Source of the DNA: Pseudodesulfovibrio cashew
GTDB taxonomy: Bacteria; Desulfobacterota; Desulfovibrionia; Desulfovibrionales; Desulfovibrionaceae
Reading direction: 5' to 3'
Length of the DNA stretch: 64,000 nt
Assembly: GCF_009762795.1 (NCBI RefSeq)
Contig: NZ_CP046400.1
Coordinates: forward strand, 3,431,501 to 3,495,500
In this document: positions 56,372 to 64,000 of the stretch, in pieces
Layout of the letters: each line of letters opens with the position of its first letter
Position numbering within the stretch: position 1 is the first letter of the stretch
Made by a program: the position numbers and the translations under genes
The notes under the pieces: generated by a model
What the model was told of the DNA's origin: nothing
Databases searched by the model: none
Seen by the model: the letters and a program-made list of their open reading frames with translations, nothing else

Positions 56372-57600
56372 TTACTTCTTGGGCATGGGGAAGACAGGAG
56401 TGTATCCGGCGCGGCGGGCGTTCTTGGGCCACACGGTAATACGCTCCAGGCCGTTGCCAACGTCGTTGATCTGGACGACGGACAGGGCCGCGTTCTTGTT
56501 CTGGCCGGACTCGTCGAACTGCACGGACTCGTACGTGGCGATCATGCCGCGCCCGGAGTTGTAGTCGGTCTCGGACAGGGCCTTGCGGATGGCGTCGGGT
56601 TCCAGGGAACCGGCACGCTCCAGGGCGTCTGCCAGGACGTACATGGCCACATAGGCGTCAACGGCCTCACCGGTGAGGTTGTTGCCGTACGTGGCCTTGT
56701 ACTTGGCGTTGACCTCCTGGGCGCCGGGCTTGTTCACGTCGGCCTCCCATTCCACGATGTCGAAGATGTACTTGGCATTGTCGCCGCAACCGGACAGGAA
56801 GGTCGGGTCGGCATGGCCGCCGCCGGAACCGATGATCACCTTGGGGCTGACCTTGTAGTCGGCCAGAGTGTTGGTCAGCAGGATTGCGTCGGCGGCGTTG
56901 GAAACGAGCATGAGCACGTCGGGACGGGCGCGGCGGATCTTGTTCACAACCGGGGTCAGATCGGTTGCGGAAGAAGGATACGGCTCGTCCAGAACCACCT
57001 TGTATCCGTTCTGCTCAGCCAGGACCTTCCACTGGGCGTCGAAGCCAGTGCCCCAGTCGCCGTTTTCATAAACGAACGCCACGGTCTTGAGCTCTTCGCC
57101 GAACTCCTTCTTCATGTCGTCGAGGAAGGCGAACTGATCACGGGTCCACCAGGAGTCCTTGGCCGCGATGCGGAAGACGTTCTTGAAGCCGCGCTCGGTG
57201 ATGGTGTCACGCACGGACACGGGCACGATGTAGGGAACGCCGTAGCGCTCGCCACAGCTGTGGAGGGATAGGTGACGCCGGAGTTCCAGGCGCCGGTGAG
57301 GACATTGACCTTTTCCGTGTTGATCAGGCGCTCGGCCTCGGTCACGCCGACGTTGGGATCGGACTTGGAGTCAGCAAAGAGCAACTCAAGCTTTGCGCCA
57401 CCGAGGGATTTGATGCCGCCTGCGGCATTGATCTCCTCAATGGCCATTTCGCGCGCCTGCTTGCCTTGCATACCGACCGAGGCGGAAGGTCCGGACAGGG
57501 GCAGGATGTTACCGACCTTGACGATCGTTTCAGCTACGGCCAGGGACGGAAGCAGCAGGCTCATGGCGAGCCCGAGCACCAGCAGGTAAACCCGTTTCAT
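56372..57600 (-). pseudogene. livK: Branched-chain amino-acid-type binding protein, split by one-base frameshift
   Basis: The two reading frames together form one LivK/LivJ-type periplasmic binding protein of about 409 aa. The first frame (57600 to about 57255) has a signal peptide ending LAVAE, then VKVGNILPLSGPSASVGMQG and NVLTGAWNSGVTYPSTAVA. After that it becomes nonsense. The second frame resumes with ERYGVPYIVPVSVRDTIT and continues cleanly to PVFPMPKK. One missing base just after the codon for Val-Ala restores the reading. The break touches CCACAGCTGTGG. Either a real mutation or a sequencing error; every other liv gene is intact, which favours a recent change or error. Confidence 0.85.
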
Positions 57601-57628
57601 TTCTCTCTCTCCTTGAATAAACGGTTAG

Positions 57629-58930
57629 TTACTGGGAAATGGAAGCAAGCCCCTCGTCCATGATGGACAGAGCCTTCTCCAGTTGTTCCTCGGTGATGAC
57701 CAGCGGCATCAGGGTACGGATGACGTTCCCGAAGTTGCCGCAGGAAAGCAGGATGAGCCCCTTGTCCAGACAGTAGGAGACAAGCTCCTTGGCCTTGGCC
57801 GGGGCGGGTTCCTTGGTCTTGGGGTCGAGAACCAGTTCAAGGGCCAGCATGGGTCCCTTGCCCCGGACCTCGCCGATGATGGCGTGTCGCTCCTGCAGTT
57901 CCTTGAAACGGTTGACAAGCTTGTCTCCGAGTTCGGCTCCCTTCTGAATGAGGTTGTCTTCCTCGAGGGCCGCGATGGCGGCCAGCGCCGCAGACGCGCA
58001 GACCGGATTTCCACCGTAGGTTCCGCCAAGGCCGCCCACGTGCGGGGCATCCATGATGTCGGCCCGACCGGCCACTGCGGAGATGGGCATGCCTCCTCCC
58101 ATGGACTTGGCCATGACCGTGAGATCGGGCACCACGCCCCAATGCTCCATGGCGAGCATCCGGCCGGTACGACCGAAACCGGACTGCACCTCGTCGGCGA
58201 TGAACAGGATGTCGTTTTCACGGCAGATATTCTGGATCTTAGGGAAGTATTCCTTGGGCGGCGCAATGAATCCGCCCTCACCCATGACGGGTTCCGCGAT
58301 GACGCAGGCCAGGTTCTCGGCGGCCGCCCTGCCGATGAACGATTTGCTCAGCAGGTCCGCGCAGCCGATGTCGCAGGTAGGATATTCCCGACCAAGGGGA
58401 CAGCGATAGCAATAGGCGGGAGGGATTCGATAAATCTCGGGAGCGTAAGGACCGAAGCCGAGCTTGTACGGCTTGATCTTGCTGGTGAGGGACATGGTCA
58501 GCAGAGTACGGCCGTGGAAGGCATTCTCGAAAACCATGACGCCTTGTTTGCCGGTGGCATGCCGGGCGATCTTGATGGCGTTCTCCACCGCCTCGGCGCC
58601 ACTGTTGAAGAGGGCCGCCCGCTTCTCGAAATCACCCGGGGCGATCTCGATCAGCTTCTCGCACAAGGCGATGTACTCCTCATACATAGCCACGTGAAAA
58701 CAGGTATGGAGAATATTGTCCGCCTGCTTCTTGATGGCTTCCACGACCCTGGGGTTGTTGTGCCCGACGTTGACCACGCCGATGCCTCCCGCAAAGTCGA
58801 TATATTCCTTGCCGTCGACATCAGTAATGATTGCGCCTTCGGCCTTGACGGCTACGACCGTTCCCGTGGAAACACCCTTGGCAACAGCCTTTGCCCGTCT
58901 GTTCAATAAATCCTGCTTAACTTGGCTCAT
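57629..58930 (-). CDS. gabT: 4-Aminobutyrate aminotransferase (class III, PLP)
   Basis: A 433-aa PLP-dependent aminotransferase transferring the amino group of GABA or a similar omega-amino acid to 2-oxoglutarate. FAGGIGVVNVGHNNPRVVEAI, FNSGAEAVENAIKIAR, FENAFHGRTLLTMSLT and IADEVQSGFGRTGRM are class III signatures. MAKSMGGGMPISAVAG contains the PLP lysine. An unusual Cys-rich stretch, AYCYRCPLGREYPTCDIGCADLL, occurs near residue 190 and is also seen in known GabT/PuuE enzymes. GGAGA lies before the ATG. First gene of the operon. Confidence 0.93.
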   Translation of the reverse strand: MSQVKQDLLNRRAKAVAKGVSTGTVVAVKAEGAIITDVDGKEYIDFAGGIGVVNVGHNNPRVVEAIKKQADNILHTCFHVAMYEEYIALCEKLIEIAPGDFEKRAALFNSGAEAVENAIKIARHATGKQGVMVFENAFHGRTLLTMSLTSKIKPYKLGFGPYAPEIYRIPPAYCYRCPLGREYPTCDIGCADLLSKSFIGRAAAENLACVIAEPVMGEGGFIAPPKEYFPKIQNICRENDILFIADEVQSGFGRTGRMLAMEHWGVVPDLTVMAKSMGGGMPISAVAGRADIMDAPHVGGLGGTYGGNPVCASAALAAIAALEEDNLIQKGAELGDKLVNRFKELQERHAIIGEVRGKGPMLALELVLDPKTKEPAPAKAKELVSYCLDKGLILLSCGNFGNVIRTLMPLVITEEQLEKALSIMDEGLASISQ

Positions 58931-58992
58931 GGAGAATTCTCCTGATTGATTATGGTTGCTAACCTCTTTGTATAAAATCGGTAGAGCCTATT

Positions 58993-59010
58993 AAGCACAC
59001 GTTGTTCCTT
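58993..59010 (-). promoter_or_regulatory. Candidate sigma-54 promoter of the gab-liv operon
   Basis: On the minus strand AAGGAACAACGTGTGCTT has GG and GC ten bases apart and agrees with TGGCAC-N5-TTGC at the core positions except three. It lies about 65 nt before the gabT start and downstream of a cluster of palindromic enhancer sites. Confidence 0.55.
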
Positions 59011-59072
59011 ATTGAGTATTCATCATTATTTCAGCATGTTAAAAAAACCATCAGCTAAAAAAACACAATTTC

Positions 59073-59088
59073 GATTCAAAAATGAATC
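59073..59088. promoter_or_regulatory. Palindromic enhancer site 1 (GATTCA-N4-TGAATC)
   Basis: GATTCA-AAAA-TGAATC, perfect inverted repeat, about 65 bp upstream of the candidate sigma-54 promoter. One of three copies; presumed site for the adjacent activator. Confidence 0.65.
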
Positions 59089-59117
59089 AAAAAGGCCTGA
59101 TATTTTCGATGTATTGC

Positions 59118-59133
59118 GATTCACTTTTGAATC
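59118..59133. promoter_or_regulatory. Palindromic enhancer site 2 (GATTCA-N4-TGAATC)
   Basis: GATTCA-CTTT-TGAATC, perfect inverted repeat, centred 45 bp from site 1, close to four helical turns, so both could lie on one DNA face. Confidence 0.65.
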
Positions 59134-59281
59134 ATTAGAAGAAAATCGTGGGAAGAAAGAGTGGTTTCATTCAAGAAAGAAAATTGCAGCGACAAGATGA
59201 AATATAAAAACTGCTATCATCCAAGCTGGTTATTTAAATTTTACATTCTTTTTTGACACTGCTCCTGAGAAAAACCATTTC

Positions 59282-59297
59282 GATTCACAAACGAATC
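59282..59297. promoter_or_regulatory. Palindromic enhancer site 3 (GATTCA-N4-CGAATC)
   Basis: GATTCA-CAAA-CGAATC, one base from perfect, overlapping the stop codon of the activator gene. About 285 bp upstream of the candidate promoter. Confidence 0.6.
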
Positions 59298-61056
59298 ACT
59301 CCGAAAGGCTATTGGACCGAGGCGGTGAAATACCGTGTTTTTTTAATTTTCGCACAATCGTGGGCTGACTCACCCCGAGCAGGGACGCCATTTCCCGTGT
59401 CCCGGAACAGGTCGCTCGCGCCTTCGTCAACATCTTCCTTTCCACCGCATCCACTGCTTCAATCAGAGTTTCCCGGCTCTGGCTTTCTTCCAGCGAGGTG
59501 TCCGACTGGAGCAGTTCAATGATGAAGTCGTCGATGACCTCGCCGTTGGCCATGACCACCGCCTTTCGCAACAGTCCCTTGAGTTCACGAACGTTGCCCG
59601 GAAAATCATACTGCTGCAGCCGGTCGAGCAGCTTCGAGGTGATTCGCTTGTTGGTTTCGTATTTCTTGTTGCACTCCCTGAGAATGAGCGTGACCAACTC
59701 GAAGAGATCCTCGGGACGCATCCTCAATGGAGGAATGGAAACGGAAAAGGTATTCAACCTGTAGAGCAGATCCTTGCGGAACCGTTTGGCCTGGACCATG
59801 GCATCCAGGTCTCTGTTGGTAGCGGCTATGATATTGCAGCGAAGCAGTTTGGGCTTCCCCGCACCGAGCGGCAGGTATTCTCTTTCATCCAGACATTTGA
59901 GCAACTTGGCCTGACTGGCCGGGGCAAGCTCCCCCACCTCGTCGAGAAACAGCGTGCCCTCTCCGGCCAATTCGATGAGCCCGATTCGCCCCGCTTCCAC
60001 CGCACCTGTGAAAGCGCCCTTTTCATACCCGAAGAGCTCCGCCTCAAAGAGGGATTCCGGGAGGGCTGCACAGTTTACCGAAATAAAGGGTTTCTGCTTG
60101 TAGGGACCGCTCTTGTGGATGAATCGAGCCAACAGCCCCTTGCCGGTCCCGGAGTCGCCGAGGAGCAGTATGGTGGTGGACTCCAGCTTGGAGAGCCGCA
60201 GACAGGTGGTCAAGACCTCGCGCATGGACTTTGACTCCGCCACCACCCCTCCATGCTCGAATTCAAGCATGGTCAAACCGTCCAGCTCTTCCTGGACCTT
60301 TGCCTGGGCTCGCCGGGCTTCTTCCAGGTTCTCTCGCAACTCGTTGAGGTCGGTGATATCCCGTTCATTGAGCACCACGAGAAAAAGCTCTCCCTTGTCG
60401 TCGAAGGCCGGAGTACCGGTGACCAGCAGTTGCTTCCCGGTACTCTGAATATACTGAATGATGGTGCGCTGGCGCTTGCTCCGCATGACGTGCAAGGTCA
60501 CCGCATCGTCGACGATTCCCTTGTCCAGGAGGTCCCGTACGTTGGTTCCGATGAGGGATTCCCGGTCAATGGCGTTGAGCCGCTCGGAAGCCTTGTTGAT
60601 GTCCAGAATGACGCCGTTGCCGTCGGTGACCCAGATGCCGTCGCTGGAGGCCTGGAATATGGTTTGGAGCTGGCGGGCCATATTCTGGTAGGTCTCCAGG
60701 TTGCAAGCGAGCTCCTCGTAGCGCTCGGGGCGTTGCAGGCTGACCACGGAACCGGCCAGCTTGTTGTCGATCATCAGCGGGGTAATCTCGTAAAACAGCT
60801 CCTTGCCCTTGGCTACGATGCGCCCTTCCCCTTTTTGGAAATCCGGTCCGGCCATGGCCTCGCGCGCCTTGGGCGTGGCCAGGGGCAGCAGGCTGTCGCT
60901 CGGATGGCCGATATAATCGGCAACGGCTCTTCCTCGGGACTGCAGGAAGCGCGTTGCGCTCTTATTGAGGTACAGAACGTGGCAGTTCAGGTCGAGGGCG
61001 ACCAGGGCGTAGCTGACCGCGTCAAGTATGGAGGGGAGATCCGCACATGATTTCAT
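59296..61056 (-). CDS. Sigma-54-dependent transcriptional activator (PAS-PAS-AAA-HTH)
   Basis: A 586-aa enhancer-binding protein. Two PAS domains (about 5-110 and 128-245) precede the AAA+ core: Walker A GDSGTGKGLLARFIH (near 300), the sigma-54 loop GAFTGA (near 345), GTLFLDEVGELAP and the PFPGNVREL-like DFPGNVRELKGLLRKAV. A TyrR/Fis-type HTH (MASLLGVSQPTIVRKLKKHG) ends the protein. It is upstream of and in the same direction as the gab-liv operon. Three palindromes lie between them. The ligand sensed by the PAS domains is unknown. Confidence 0.94.
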   Translation of the reverse strand: MKSCADLPSILDAVSYALVALDLNCHVLYLNKSATRFLQSRGRAVADYIGHPSDSLLPLATPKAREAMAGPDFQKGEGRIVAKGKELFYEITPLMIDNKLAGSVVSLQRPERYEELACNLETYQNMARQLQTIFQASSDGIWVTDGNGVILDINKASERLNAIDRESLIGTNVRDLLDKGIVDDAVTLHVMRSKRQRTIIQYIQSTGKQLLVTGTPAFDDKGELFLVVLNERDITDLNELRENLEEARRAQAKVQEELDGLTMLEFEHGGVVAESKSMREVLTTCLRLSKLESTTILLLGDSGTGKGLLARFIHKSGPYKQKPFISVNCAALPESLFEAELFGYEKGAFTGAVEAGRIGLIELAGEGTLFLDEVGELAPASQAKLLKCLDEREYLPLGAGKPKLLRCNIIAATNRDLDAMVQAKRFRKDLLYRLNTFSVSIPPLRMRPEDLFELVTLILRECNKKYETNKRITSKLLDRLQQYDFPGNVRELKGLLRKAVVMANGEVIDDFIIELLQSDTSLEESQSRETLIEAVDAVERKMLTKARATCSGTREMASLLGVSQPTIVRKLKKHGISPPRSNSLSE

Positions 61057-61117
61057 GGGGTCTCATAGCAACATTGCCTGTCAAAGTGAATTACCGGCTT
61101 CCCCCGAAAAGACATAT

Positions 61118-61525
61118 ATGAAACGAAACACCACAATTACCCTATCCGCCTATGTCGCAAACGACAATATTGGACAAAACGAGGCACTTGCTCTCACTTC
61201 CATCAATACGATACACAGGCTCACGACATCAGGGCTTTCCCCCGATGATAGTCCGGCAAGAATAGACGGAGGTCTTCTCATGGCCCTTTTTCGAAACAAA
61301 AAGAACGGTAATCTCTATTTCACCCTGGGCACGGTAACCAATGCCACCAATGCGCAGGACGACCAGGAAATGATCCTGTACCAACCGGTGGAAAGCCAAC
61401 GGCTGTTCTGTCGCGAGGAAACAGAATTTAACCAAAAATTCGAACGCGTAAAATCCGATGAAATCGTGAAGCTACTCGGCCCGATCCAACAGAAATCAAC
61501 AGAACAGGATACTCCCGAGAGATAA
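61118..61525 (+). CDS. DUF1653-like small protein
   Basis: A 135-aa protein. The segment MALFRNKKNGNLYFTLGTVTNATNAQDDQEMILYQPV followed by RLFCREETEFNQKF resembles the DUF1653 pattern (a short beta fold with a GxLY...VLG...DQEMVVYQ core). Function unknown. The ATG at 61118 has only a poor ribosome site. Divergent from the activator gene. Confidence 0.65.
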   Translation: MKRNTTITLSAYVANDNIGQNEALALTSINTIHRLTTSGLSPDDSPARIDGGLLMALFRNKKNGNLYFTLGTVTNATNAQDDQEMILYQPVESQRLFCREETEFNQKFERVKSDEIVKLLGPIQQKSTEQDTPER

Positions 61526-61531
61526 CGAAAT

Positions 61532-61813
61532 ATGAGCAACTCAACTGAACCCAAAGTAGATAGGGCGGCGGCAGAAAAGGCCATGCGCCACATAAGCCAC
61601 TATGGCGGCCAAAATGCAAACTGGTATGTGGGGATCGAGGAGGAAGGCTCTGACCGGGACACCTCCGGCAACCGCCATGCAGCCCGTTACAAGATGGCTT
61701 CCGGAGACCACGCCAAGCTCACCATGTCCTGGTTGCTGGAAATGGGTCTCAAGGCTGACGACGAATACGGGGCGGACCCGATAGTCCTGTTTATCTACAC
61801 GAAGAAGTCCTGA
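61532..61813 (+). CDS. Hypothetical protein
   Basis: A 93-aa soluble protein starting 6 nt after the DUF1653-like gene and so cotranscribed with it. Reads MRHISHYGGQNANWYVGIEEE then ARYKMASGDHAKLTMSWLLEMG; the aromatic/Gly-rich stretch suggests a small beta domain. I do not recognise a family. Confidence 0.65.
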   Translation: MSNSTEPKVDRAAAEKAMRHISHYGGQNANWYVGIEEEGSDRDTSGNRHAARYKMASGDHAKLTMSWLLEMGLKADDEYGADPIVLFIYTKKS

Positions 61814-62153
61814 GACAATAAACGGAGAACACGTTAGCGAAATTGCTCAAAAGGCAAGCAGCATCTCATACGAAACTTAGACAATGGATAATGGTGGAAC
61901 TTAGTCGGAGAGACCTCCGTTGAGCAAAAGAAAGGGCTCACCTCTTTCGAGATAAGCCTTTGAAATAACTGGCGGAGAGGGAGGAATCAGAAAAGTATTT
62001 TTTTATCTCTATATTTTAAATAGATAGAAAATAGAGTTTTATTTTTACACCATTTTTTATACCATATTCTTAAATCTACCCCACCTAAATGTTCACAAAG
62101 CCTACGCGTCGTGATACTTGATATTCTATATAAAAATGGGAGGTAGATCACAA
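61814..62153. other. Boundary region between core and AT-rich accessory DNA
   Basis: No gene. The left part has two near-repeats (GAAACTTAGACAATGG and GGAACTTAGTCGG). At 61970-61984 lies a match to the end of tRNA-Ser genes. From about 61990 to 62130 the sequence is strongly AT-rich, as at the ends of inserted elements. GGGAGG (62138-62143) serves the next gene. Confidence 0.55.
61970..61984 (-). repeat. Probable attachment-site remnant: 3' end of a tRNA-Ser
   Basis: TGGCGGAGAGGGAGG is the reverse complement of the last 15 bases of many bacterial tRNA-Ser genes (CCTCCCTCTCCGCCA). The rest of the tRNA is absent, so this is a fragment, as left when an integrase duplicates a tRNA 3' end. It coincides with a sharp fall in GC to the right. 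Confidence 0.6.
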
Positions 62154-62516
62154 ATGGCAAATTCGACAGACTTAGAGCTTTCACTCAAAAAATATCTGGA
62201 CTCCTTCCTGACTCGCCCCTCTAGGCCTCCGCGACAAAGAAACACAGACTTTATTGTCCTGGGCAAAAACTCAGGGTTCGTTTCCGGGGCCAAAGTGGAG
62301 ATTCGGATTAATGAACACGCCCCACCTCATTTTCATGTAACCATAAACAAAGATTCAGCGTCGTATGCTATTAAAGACTGCGCTTTGCTATCAGGTGGGC
62401 TACCCCAAAAAACGCAAAAGCGACTTAAACAGTGGTACCAAAATGACGGGCGTGAAAAACTAATCGCAGATTGGAACGGTTCCCGACCTTCCGACTGCAC
62501 TGTGGGTAAAATCTAG
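62154..62516 (+). CDS. DUF4160 domain protein
   Basis: A 120-aa protein. The central EHAPPHFHVTIN followed by GGLPQKTQKRLKQWYQNDGREKLIADWN is the DUF4160 pattern. That family often occurs with small partner proteins in toxin-antitoxin-like or mobile contexts, but its biochemical role is unsettled. No partner of the DUF2442 type adjoins. Start fixed by GGGAGG upstream. Base composition is AT-rich unlike the rest of the window. Confidence 0.78.
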   Translation: MANSTDLELSLKKYLDSFLTRPSRPPRQRNTDFIVLGKNSGFVSGAKVEIRINEHAPPHFHVTINKDSASYAIKDCALLSGGLPQKTQKRLKQWYQNDGREKLIADWNGSRPSDCTVGKI

Positions 62517-62652
62517 ATGTATTTGGATCACCCCCCCCACCCCAAATTGACACATGAACAATTGAACAATACTATCCTACGCCGAAAGCTGTATTTTTTT
62601 CACTCTGCATAGCAGCCACGCCAACTGTTGATTCATAAGGAGACTAGATTCC

Positions 62653-63717
62653 ATGGAGTGCTACAATCTAAGACTGACACGAATGGTTGTCCACGAAGTC
62701 AAACAGCGTACCCCCGACGGCTTAGTGCCTCCGAACTTGGGCGACACCCTTGAAAAACTGGACAGAGCCGCTGACACAACCTTTCGGAATCGTGTCACCG
62801 AAGCATTTGGAGCTGGAGGGAAAAGTGTCGAAATGGCGTGCACCAACACCGGCTCAGGATCGGCTTTTGAACTCACTGGAAAGCTGCTGGCATCTTCAAA
62901 TAGTGAATTCATAAAAATATCCGAAGAAGCAGCCACCAAATTGACAGACGCTCAAACTCGCACCCAAATCCCAGGTGGGTTGCTGATTGTCTTTAGCGGT
63001 ACGGTACAAAATCCGGGGCGTCCTTTTATTGGCTACCTCAAAGCGGAACCACAGGACGGTTTCCATCGCACAACGAAAGATGGTCGAGAAAAGTTAGAAT
63101 TCTTAAAAAAATTATTCCTTACCCGCGAATCGAAAGTTTACAAGATAGGCATGTTCGTTGAAATGCCATCCAAGAATGGGAGTGACCCGGAATACGAATA
63201 TTTTCTGTACGACAAAAATATTACCAAAAAGCAGACCTCCCAAGCAGCGGCATATTTTTACCAAGGCTTTCTCGGCCTTTCCCATCTTAAGAAAGTGGCA
63301 AAGTTAACTCATGACTTCGTGGTTAGGACTAGGCAGTTCATTTCTAGGTTGCCACTACCAGAAGAAAAGAAATTTGATTTGCGCTCAGCCTTAATTTCGT
63401 ATGTAAAAACAAGCCAAAATGCCACAATCTGTCCATCAGAATTCGCCAACGACTATTTCGTAGATGAAGATACGAGGGATAATTATGAGGCTTTTTGTCA
63501 AAAACACGAAATACCTGTTACAGCATTCGCCAAGGACCTTTCGGAATGCAAGAAGCTTTTTGAAAAGCGAACCATCCACTTCCGTAAAGGCTTAACGTTG
63601 TCAGGACCGGCTGAGACCTTCGGAGATGTTGTTGAGGTCGAGCCTTACACGCCAGAAGGCAGTGATGAGAATTGGACCAGGATTACGGTCAAGGCAGACA
63701 TGAAAAGCGGCAACTAG
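62653..63717 (+). CDS. Nucleoid-associated protein, NdpA/NA37 (YejK) family
   Basis: A 354-aa protein of the 37-kDa nucleoid-associated family. It has an N-terminal LRLTRMVVHEV, the central GGLLIVFSGTVQNPGRPFIGYLKAEPQDGF and YFLYDKNITKKQTSQAAAYFYQGFLGL. This is the length and order of YejK-type proteins. It has AT-rich composition and sits in the accessory region, unlike the housekeeping copy of enterics. The next gene begins 9 nt downstream, so the two form an operon. Its role with a RelA/SpoT partner is inferred, not known. Confidence 0.82.
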   Translation: MECYNLRLTRMVVHEVKQRTPDGLVPPNLGDTLEKLDRAADTTFRNRVTEAFGAGGKSVEMACTNTGSGSAFELTGKLLASSNSEFIKISEEAATKLTDAQTRTQIPGGLLIVFSGTVQNPGRPFIGYLKAEPQDGFHRTTKDGREKLEFLKKLFLTRESKVYKIGMFVEMPSKNGSDPEYEYFLYDKNITKKQTSQAAAYFYQGFLGLSHLKKVAKLTHDFVVRTRQFISRLPLPEEKKFDLRSALISYVKTSQNATICPSEFANDYFVDEDTRDNYEAFCQKHEIPVTAFAKDLSECKKLFEKRTIHFRKGLTLSGPAETFGDVVEVEPYTPEGSDENWTRITVKADMKSGN

Positions 63718-63726
63718 GCGGACACG

Positions 63727-64000
63727 ATGGGCGAAAAAGAGCTACTGGAACTATGGGAGCGGGAGCAGCCCTTGTATGAAGCTTGGGGCAACACAGTCAG
63801 AGACACCGTGTGTACTGGACTTCAAGAATCTTCCTTGGATTTGAGCAAGTTTATCAAGATCCCGGCCACCCCACGAACCAAAGACCCGGAAAGTCTCCGC
63901 ACCAAAGCTTTTTACCGCGAAAAACCATACCAAAACCCATATAAGGAAATCACGGACAAAGTGGGCGTCCGCTTCGTGGTCCTCAACACCCTCGCGGTAG
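63727..64000 (+). CDS. RelA/SpoT-domain protein (small alarmone synthetase type), 3' end outside window
   Basis: Ninety-one codons are visible. The N terminus is helical and acidic (KELLELWEREQPLYEAWG). The start of the RelA/SpoT synthetase fold follows: PRTKDPESLRTKAFYREKPY and ITDKVGVRFVVLNTL match the RxKxxxSLxxK and DxxGxR elements of nucleotide pyrophosphokinases. No HD hydrolase domain precedes it, so it is of the small-synthetase kind, which includes toxic toxSAS members. Frame remains open at the window edge. Starts 9 nt after the NdpA-like gene. Confidence 0.75.
   Translation, partial: MGEKELLELWEREQPLYEAWGNTVRDTVCTGLQESSLDLSKFIKIPATPRTKDPESLRTKAFYREKPYQNPYKEITDKVGVRFVVLNTLAV

Noticed and set aside
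59012..59200. 62-codon plus-strand frame upstream of gabT
   Set aside because: Covers the palindromic operator sites, lacks a ribosome site and has AT-rich random-looking sequence.
61940..61990. A complete tRNA-Ser gene
   Set aside because: Only the last 15 bases match; no anticodon or T-arm could be traced on either side.

Overview
The window looks like a chromosomal piece of a sulfate-reducing deltaproteobacterium of the Desulfovibrio/Pseudodesulfovibrio kind. The evidence is a complete qrcABCD operon (periplasmic cytochrome c3:menaquinone oxidoreductase), a DcrH-like chemoreceptor with a C-terminal hemerythrin, a four-gene 2-oxoacid:ferredoxin oxidoreductase, many Fe-S proteins and several sigma-54 enhancer-binding proteins. 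Most of it is compact, GC-rich core sequence. After about 61,985 the DNA becomes visibly AT-rich and carries accessory genes. Layout: 1-3681 (minus) holds a bifunctional RelA/SpoT enzyme, cut by the left edge, behind a peptide-type binding lipoprotein. 3878-9122 (plus) holds a SWIM-SNF2 helicase, a membrane protein and a periplasmic solute-binding protein. 9595-13088 (plus) holds an AraC regulator, a Tat-exported DUF362 protein and a fused NapH/NapG-like polyferredoxin. 13299-20699 (minus) holds ssb, a small hypothetical gene, a three-gene biotin-dependent carboxylase set, a PilZ protein and motAB. 20781-22345 (plus) holds a purine nucleoside phosphorylase and a FlgO-like lipoprotein. 22431-26842 (minus) holds korDABC, cbiC and deoC. 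26985-30132 (minus) is a polar amino-acid ABC transporter. 30593-35384 (minus) is qrcABCD. 35548-37556 (minus) holds manC and rfbC. 37740-39164 (plus) holds cvpA and mazG. Convergent to mazG lies a tiny two-helix membrane ORF that is interrupted by one in-frame TGA, which creates a Cys-Ser-Pro-(UGA) motif; I read it as a candidate selenoprotein. 39587-46581 (plus) holds a small repeat protein, the chemoreceptor-hemerythrin, a sigma-54 activator and its probable target, an iron alcohol dehydrogenase. 46890-50854 (minus) holds a sensor kinase and a methyltransferase. 51508-61056 (minus) is a catabolic unit: gabT, livKHMGF and gabD, preceded by a PAS sigma-54 activator. 61118-61813 (plus) holds two small genes. 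How they work together: each of the two sigma-54 activators sits beside its likely target operon. The intervening DNA contains palindromic enhancer-type sites and a -24/-12 promoter with the GG-N10-GC spacing. In the gab unit, imported amino acid or GABA-like substrate would be transaminated by GabT and oxidised by GabD. livK in that unit is split by a one-base frameshift at a 12-bp palindrome. Right end: a 15-bp match to the 3' end of tRNA-Ser genes (61970-61984) marks a probable attachment-site remnant, with foreign-looking DNA beyond it. That DNA encodes a DUF4160 protein, an NdpA/NA37 nucleoid-associated protein and, 9 nt downstream, the start of a RelA/SpoT-domain alarmone synthetase cut by the right edge. 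The last pair is a candidate toxSAS-like or anti-phage module. No complete tRNA, rRNA, CRISPR array or insertion sequence was seen.
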